A stretch of 39,932 nt of DNA from Bacteroidales bacterium (lineage in GTDB: Bacteria > Bacteroidota > Bacteroidia > Bacteroidales > UBA10428): NCBI GenBank assembly GCA_016935435.1, contig JAFGQZ010000052.1:1-39932 (forward strand), given 5' to 3'. The translations under genes were made by a program, and so were the position numbers. Shown piece after piece: positions 36,742 to 39,932 of the stretch (position 1 is the stretch's first letter; every line of letters begins with the position of its first letter). The notes under the pieces are model-generated. The model was not told the DNA's origin, searched no databases, and was given only the letters and a program-made list of their open reading frames with translations.

Positions 36742-37387
36742 TAAAAACATACTCATCCCAACCCTTTTTGCGCAGTTTGCATGCCGGGCAATTTCCACAG
36801 CCATCGCCAATAATGCCGTTATAGCAGGTTAGGGTATTATGCCTGATAATATTTAATACGCCTAATTCATCGGCTAGCAGCCATGTTTCGGCTTTTGTGC
36901 GCCACATCAATGGGGCATGAACAGTAAACTTGTAATCCATTGCCAGCGACAATGAGTTTTCTGCTGAACGTATAAATTGTTCGCGGCAATCGGGATAATT
37001 GCTGTAATCGGTTTGGCTAACGCCAATAACCAAATCGTTAATGCCTTTTGATTTTGCATATATGGCAGCGTAGGTAAGAAATAGCAGGTTTCGGCCTTCA
37101 ACCAGCGTATTGGGGGGCATTCCGGCTGTTACTGATTCTTCAACATCTATCGAATTTTTTGTGAGGGCATTCTCTGAAACATCGCTTAACGTATTAACCG
37201 TAGCAATATAATAGCTTACCCCAGCTTCTTGTGCAGTAGTACTGGCAATTTCCAGTTCGCGCACATGGCGTTGCCCGTAATTAAACCCAATGGCTTCAAT
37301 ACTTCCAAACCTGTTTTTTGCCCAATAAAGGCAGGTTGTCGAATCCTGTCCCCCCGATAAGAGGACAAGTGCTTTTCTCGATTTCAT
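36701..37387 (-). CDS. queC: 7-cyano-7-deazaguanine synthase
   Basis: This 228-residue PP-loop ATPase has SGGQDSTTC at 11-19, GFNYGQRHVREL, and the zinc cluster cysteines 188, 197, 200 and 203 (CYNG...CGNCPACKLR). It converts 7-carboxy-7-deazaguanine to preQ0 for queuosine. The normal fold should end near WDEYV. The next 13 residues (SSKFKVQSSKFKV) are the translation of a heptad repeat, since three 7-bp units give seven codons, and the stop arises from a variant TTTAAAC unit. The leader shows a possible preQ1-responsive fold. queF lies downstream. Confidence 0.95.
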   Translation of the reverse strand: MKSRKALVLLSGGQDSTTCLYWAKNRFGSIEAIGFNYGQRHVRELEIASTTAQEAGVSYYIATVNTLSDVSENALTKNSIDVEESVTAGMPPNTLVEGRNLLFLTYAAIYAKSKGINDLVIGVSQTDYSNYPDCREQFIRSAENSLSLAMDYKFTVHAPLMWRTKAETWLLADELGVLNIIRHNTLTCYNGIIGDGCGNCPACKLRKKGWDEYVFSSKFKVQSSKFKV

Positions 37388-37433
37388 GATATAGTTTTTA
37401 ACGTGGTTCTCTATTACACGCGGCCTTCAGGCC
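37388..37433 (-). ncRNA. Possible preQ1-I-like riboswitch in the queC leader
   Basis: The predicted 48-base leader starts with a GGCC-UGAA-GGCC hairpin. GCGUG then pairs with CACGU around the loop UAAUAGAGAAC, and an A-rich tail UAAAAACUAUAUC ends at the AUG. Class I preQ1 riboswitches share this plan: a 5-bp stem, a loop ending AAC (the C pairs with preQ1), and a tail with AAAAACUA that can pair back to UAG in the loop. The usual AAGG ending is absent. The gene context is ideal, but the match is by eye only. Confidence 0.35.
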
Positions 37434-37442
37434 ATTTTTTTA

Positions 37443-37450
37443 CAAAGATA
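37443..37450 (-). promoter_or_regulatory. Candidate -7 element for queC
   Basis: The minus strand reads TATCTTTG, matching TAnnTTTG, placing transcription start just ahead of the GGCC hairpin. No TTG is found 17-23 bp upstream. Confidence 0.4.
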
Positions 37451-37467
37451 ATTTTTATGGTTGAAAA

Positions 37468-37501
37468 TTGGGGAATAAAAACTAAAATCCCCGTAAATTT
37501 G
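37468..37501 (+). promoter_or_regulatory. Candidate promoter for the LsrG-like/Fe-ADH/LarE operon
   Basis: TTG at 37468-37470 and TAAATTTG at 37494-37501 are 23 bp apart, within the Bacteroidota spacing. A second TAATTTTG lies at 37510-37517. Either gives a short leader before the ATG at 37541. Confidence 0.45.
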
Positions 37502-37540
37502 GATGGAAATAATTTTGTAAAAACCGGAACAAATACAAAT

Positions 37541-37849
37541 ATGATAGTTACACTTGTTCACGTATGGGTAAAACCCGAAAAAACCAAAGAATTTATTGAA
37601 GCTTCGATTGAAAACCACCAAGAATCGGTTAAAGAGCCAGGTAACTTGCGTTTCGATTTCTTGCGCGATGCACAGGACGAAAACAAGTTTGTACTGTACG
37701 AAGCTTATGAGTCGGAGTCAGCCGCTTTACTGCACAAAGATACAGCCCATTACAAGAAATGGCGCGACAGGGTTGCCGATATGATGGCACAGCCACGCAG
37801 AGGAGAAAAACACATTATATTATCACCAACCGATAAAAACTTATGGTAA
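37541..37849 (+). CDS. LsrG-like / ABM-fold putative quinol monooxygenase
   Basis: This 102-residue dimeric ferredoxin-like (ABM) fold protein begins MIVTLVHVWVKPEKTKEFIE. The ATG is chosen because the family starts at this strand; an upstream in-frame ATG would add 46 unlikely residues. Conserved parts are NHQESVKEPGNLRFDFL, FVLYEAYES and HKDTAHYKKW, close to LsrG, the isomerase of phosphorylated AI-2 degradation. No other lsr genes are present, so a general quinol monooxygenase or oxidative-detoxification role is equally possible. It overlaps the next gene by 7 bp, which suggests translational coupling. Confidence 0.85.
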   Translation: MIVTLVHVWVKPEKTKEFIEASIENHQESVKEPGNLRFDFLRDAQDENKFVLYEAYESESAALLHKDTAHYKKWRDRVADMMAQPRRGEKHIILSPTDKNLW

Positions 37850-39018
37850 GCAATTTTATATTATCAAAAACGCCCAGGATTATTTTTGGCAGCGGTAAAA
37901 GGAATGAATTGACCGGGCAGGTTTTGAGATACGGCAATAAGCTGCTGGTAGTTACTGGAAAATCGTCGCTTTTACGAAATAATAAAGGCATGGAAACTAT
38001 TGAACGCTTAAAGGAATCAAAAGTCGATGTGCAGTTTTTTACTATTGGCACCGAACCGTCGCCTGTCGATATCGACAAAGCTGTTTACGAAAATGTAGCT
38101 TTCGGTCCCGATGCAGTGGTTGCTATCGGTGGCGGAAGTGTAATCGATGCCGGCAAAGCTATTTCTGCCATGTTAACAGTAAGCGGCGGTACTATAGATT
38201 ACCTCGACGATGTTGGGAAGGCCAAACACCCGGGAACAAAAATACCTTTTATTGCAGTGCCCACAACAGCCGGAACTGGCAGCGAAACGACAAACAATGC
38301 GGTAATATCGTACATAGGCGACAATGGGTTTAAAAAGTCGCTGCGCCACGAAAATTTTGTGCCCGATGTATCTGTTATTGATCCGGAATTAACCTTGTCG
38401 TGCCCTCCTGAAATAACAGCCGCTGCCGGAATGGACGCTTTTACACAGCTGGTGGAGTCGTTTCTTTCGCTTAAGTCAAACCCTGTTACCGATGCCCTGG
38501 CCATTGATGGAATAAGCCATCTGATACGATCGATTCATAAAGCGGTGCAACAGCCTGACAATTTGCCTGCCCGCGAAGATATGGCCTATGCGGCAATGCT
38601 TTCGGGTATAACCCTGGTAAATGCAGGTTTAGGTGTGGTACACGGATTTGCACAGCCACTGGGGAGCCTGTTTAATATACCGCATGGTGTTGTTTGCGGC
38701 ACATTAATGGGCGCTGCAAATACCATTACACTTGAGAAAATACTGAAAACTGGTGAAAAATCGGTCGCTCTGAGCAAATACGCAAAGCTTGGTTGGCTTA
38801 TATCGCGCAGGGAAGATGCAGAAGTCAGCCTTGCCGAAACATTTTCGGAATATGTCGATGAGCTTACCGAGAAACTAAAAATACCCTATCTCTCGAAGTA
38901 TGGGGTTAGTGAACATGATACCGATAAAATTGTTTCACTTACAGGTTTAAAAGAACATCCTGTAAAACTAACCAGTGAAGAGCTAAAAAGTATATTGCTC
39001 GAAAGAATAATACATTAA
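37843..39018 (+). CDS. Iron-containing (group III) alcohol dehydrogenase family protein
   Basis: This 391-residue protein has the NAD(P)-binding GGGSVID at 96-102, PTTAGTGSE at 140-148 and the metal region GMDAFTQLVES (Asp198) ... VVHGFAQPLGSLFNIPHG (His267, His281). At position 202, where FucO and related enzymes have a metal-binding His, there is Gln. A second His usual in HGxAH is also Gln (271). A branch of the family with TQL in this place is known to me, so this is probably a subfamily trait, but it may alter the metal or the reaction. The substrate is unknown. The stop overlaps the larE start in TAATG. Confidence 0.9.
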   Translation: MVSNFILSKTPRIIFGSGKRNELTGQVLRYGNKLLVVTGKSSLLRNNKGMETIERLKESKVDVQFFTIGTEPSPVDIDKAVYENVAFGPDAVVAIGGGSVIDAGKAISAMLTVSGGTIDYLDDVGKAKHPGTKIPFIAVPTTAGTGSETTNNAVISYIGDNGFKKSLRHENFVPDVSVIDPELTLSCPPEITAAAGMDAFTQLVESFLSLKSNPVTDALAIDGISHLIRSIHKAVQQPDNLPAREDMAYAAMLSGITLVNAGLGVVHGFAQPLGSLFNIPHGVVCGTLMGAANTITLEKILKTGEKSVALSKYAKLGWLISRREDAEVSLAETFSEYVDELTEKLKIPYLSKYGVSEHDTDKIVSLTGLKEHPVKLTSEELKSILLERIIH

Positions 39019-39821
39019 TGGAGAAAGAATTAAAGAAAAAATACGCTGCCCTAAAAAACTATTTAAAGAAGCTCGAAGAAATTGTTGTGGCTTTTTCTGG
39101 AGGTGTTGACAGTACACTATTGCTAAAAATTTCTAATGACATTACCGGGCTAAAGGTATATGCTCTTATCGGAAAATCATATTCTACACCACAAGCAGAA
39201 TTTTTATATGCCATGGAAATGGCACAACAAATTGGGGTTAATCCTATTGTGGTGGAAACAAACGAACTTAATTCGCCCGATTATTGCAACAATGCACTCG
39301 ACAGGTGTTACCGCTGTAAGAAAATTATTTTTGGCACATTTATTAGCTACATGCATGAGTTTGGGTTAAGAAACCTCGCCGATGGTTCGAATTACGACGA
39401 TTTAAGCGATTTCAGGCCAGGCAACAAAGCCCTAGAAGAATTTGGGGTAATAAGCCCTTTTAAAGAGTTTGGCTTTACAAAGGGCAATATACGTGAACTA
39501 TCGAAAGAACTAAAACTGCCAAGTTGGAACAAAGAAGCCCTGTCGTGCCTGGCAACCCGAATTTCTTATGGTGAACCAATAACACGGGAAAAGCTTTTGA
39601 AAATCGAACATGCCGAAACCTACCTGCGCGAACTGGGTTTTTCCAGCGTACGTGCGCGTTTACATGGCGACCAGCTTCGAATTGAGTCGTCTTCTGAGCA
39701 ATTGCACCGCTTTTTTGAAGAGAATACCCGCCAGAGAATAATCGAAAAAATGAAAGGCATAGGTTTTAAATACATTTCCGTTGATATGGAAGGTTACCGT
39801 ATGGGAAGCATGAACCAGTAA
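39018..39821 (+). CDS. larE: LarE-like ATP-dependent sulfur transferase
   Basis: This 267-residue PP-loop protein has VVAFSGGVDSTLLLK at about 23-37 and DGSNYDDLSDFRPG at 122-135. SCLATRISYGEPIT places Cys177 at the sacrificial or cluster-binding position of LarE (Cys176 in Lactiplantibacillus). Three more cysteines, 90, 97 and 100, include a CYRC pair that could bind a [4Fe-4S] cluster as in the non-sacrificial LarE type. LarE inserts sulfur into the nickel-pincer cofactor of LarA-type racemases. No larA, larB or larC is in this window. It is the last gene of a three-gene overlapping operon. Confidence 0.88.
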   Translation: MEKELKKKYAALKNYLKKLEEIVVAFSGGVDSTLLLKISNDITGLKVYALIGKSYSTPQAEFLYAMEMAQQIGVNPIVVETNELNSPDYCNNALDRCYRCKKIIFGTFISYMHEFGLRNLADGSNYDDLSDFRPGNKALEEFGVISPFKEFGFTKGNIRELSKELKLPSWNKEALSCLATRISYGEPITREKLLKIEHAETYLRELGFSSVRARLHGDQLRIESSSEQLHRFFEENTRQRIIEKMKGIGFKYISVDMEGYRMGSMNQ

Positions 39822-39834
39822 TGTTTGCGTTTTG

Positions 39835-39932
39835 CAGGTTAAGGTTAATGAATGGGGGAAATGAAAGGGATGAAAGAATGAAGAGAATGAAGGTAATGAA
39901 AGAAATTAATAAGTGGCTGATTTGAAGATTTC
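39835..39932. repeat. Purine-rich composite repeat at the right edge
   Basis: Repeats of GAATGAAG/GATGAAAG and then GAAATTAATAA follow the larE stop by about 15 bp and resemble the first part of the modules at 25505 and 36541. The element runs off the window. Confidence 0.7.

Noticed and set aside
37541..37849. Autoinducer-2 (lsr) operon
   Set aside because: Only the LsrG-like fold is found; no lsrK, lsrF or lsr transporter genes are in the window.

Overview
The window comes from a member of the Bacteroidota, probably a Bacteroidales/Marinilabiliales-type anaerobe or facultative anaerobe. Supporting signs are a type IX secretion sorting domain on a giant glycoside hydrolase, a propeller/Y_Y_Y/LuxR-type regulator, AT-rich gene starts that mostly lack Shine-Dalgarno sites, several TAnnTTTG promoter elements, and anaerobic 2-oxoacid:ferredoxin oxidoreductase genes. 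I see no rRNA, tRNA, CRISPR array, phage gene or insertion sequence.

Layout. 1-2046 (minus) is the N-terminal part of a very long exported coiled-coil protein with an exact 261-bp internal repeat; it runs off the left edge. 2.2-8.7 kb (plus) holds a thioesterase, a RelA-type (p)ppGpp synthetase with a ruined hydrolase site, a small outer-membrane-like protein, a PrsW-type membrane protease, a PhzF-family isomerase and a lipoprotein serpin. 8.8-20.2 kb (minus) holds a P-loop DUF4914 protein, a one-protein transmembrane regulator and a 1976-residue secreted GH16 beta-glucanase. A plus-strand lipoprotein diverges from the GH16 gene. 21.5-27.2 kb (minus) is an aryl-acid/aromatic amino acid module: aminotransferase, ACT-domain sensor, phenylacetate-CoA ligase and indolepyruvate oxidoreductase beta and alpha. 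27.5-29.0 kb has a small membrane protein, an SRAP (YedK) protein and a flavodoxin. 29.2-32.6 kb (minus) encodes a fused E1 alpha-beta and an E2 of a branched-chain/pyruvate-type dehydrogenase. 32.8-35.8 kb (minus) is a secreted GH55-like double beta-helix protein with a C-terminal propeller. 36.0-37.4 kb (minus) holds queF and queC for queuosine synthesis, preceded by a possible preQ1-like leader. 37.5-39.8 kb (plus) is a tightly overlapped operon of an LsrG-like monooxygenase-fold protein, an iron-type alcohol dehydrogenase and a LarE-like sulfur transferase.

How it fits together. Transaminase, IorAB and PaaK can interconvert aromatic amino acids, arylpyruvates, arylacetyl-CoA and arylacetates, with the ACT protein as a plausible amino-acid sensor. 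E1/E2 act on related 2-oxoacids. The GH16 and GH55-like proteins both point to beta-1,3-glucan use, with the propeller regulator as the likely local control.

The most unusual feature is a set of short-period (7- or 8-bp) tandem arrays confined to the right half of the window. They repeatedly begin at, or contain, the stop codon of a minus-strand gene, and in queC they have become the last 13 codons. I did not find a clear new defence or mobile system.
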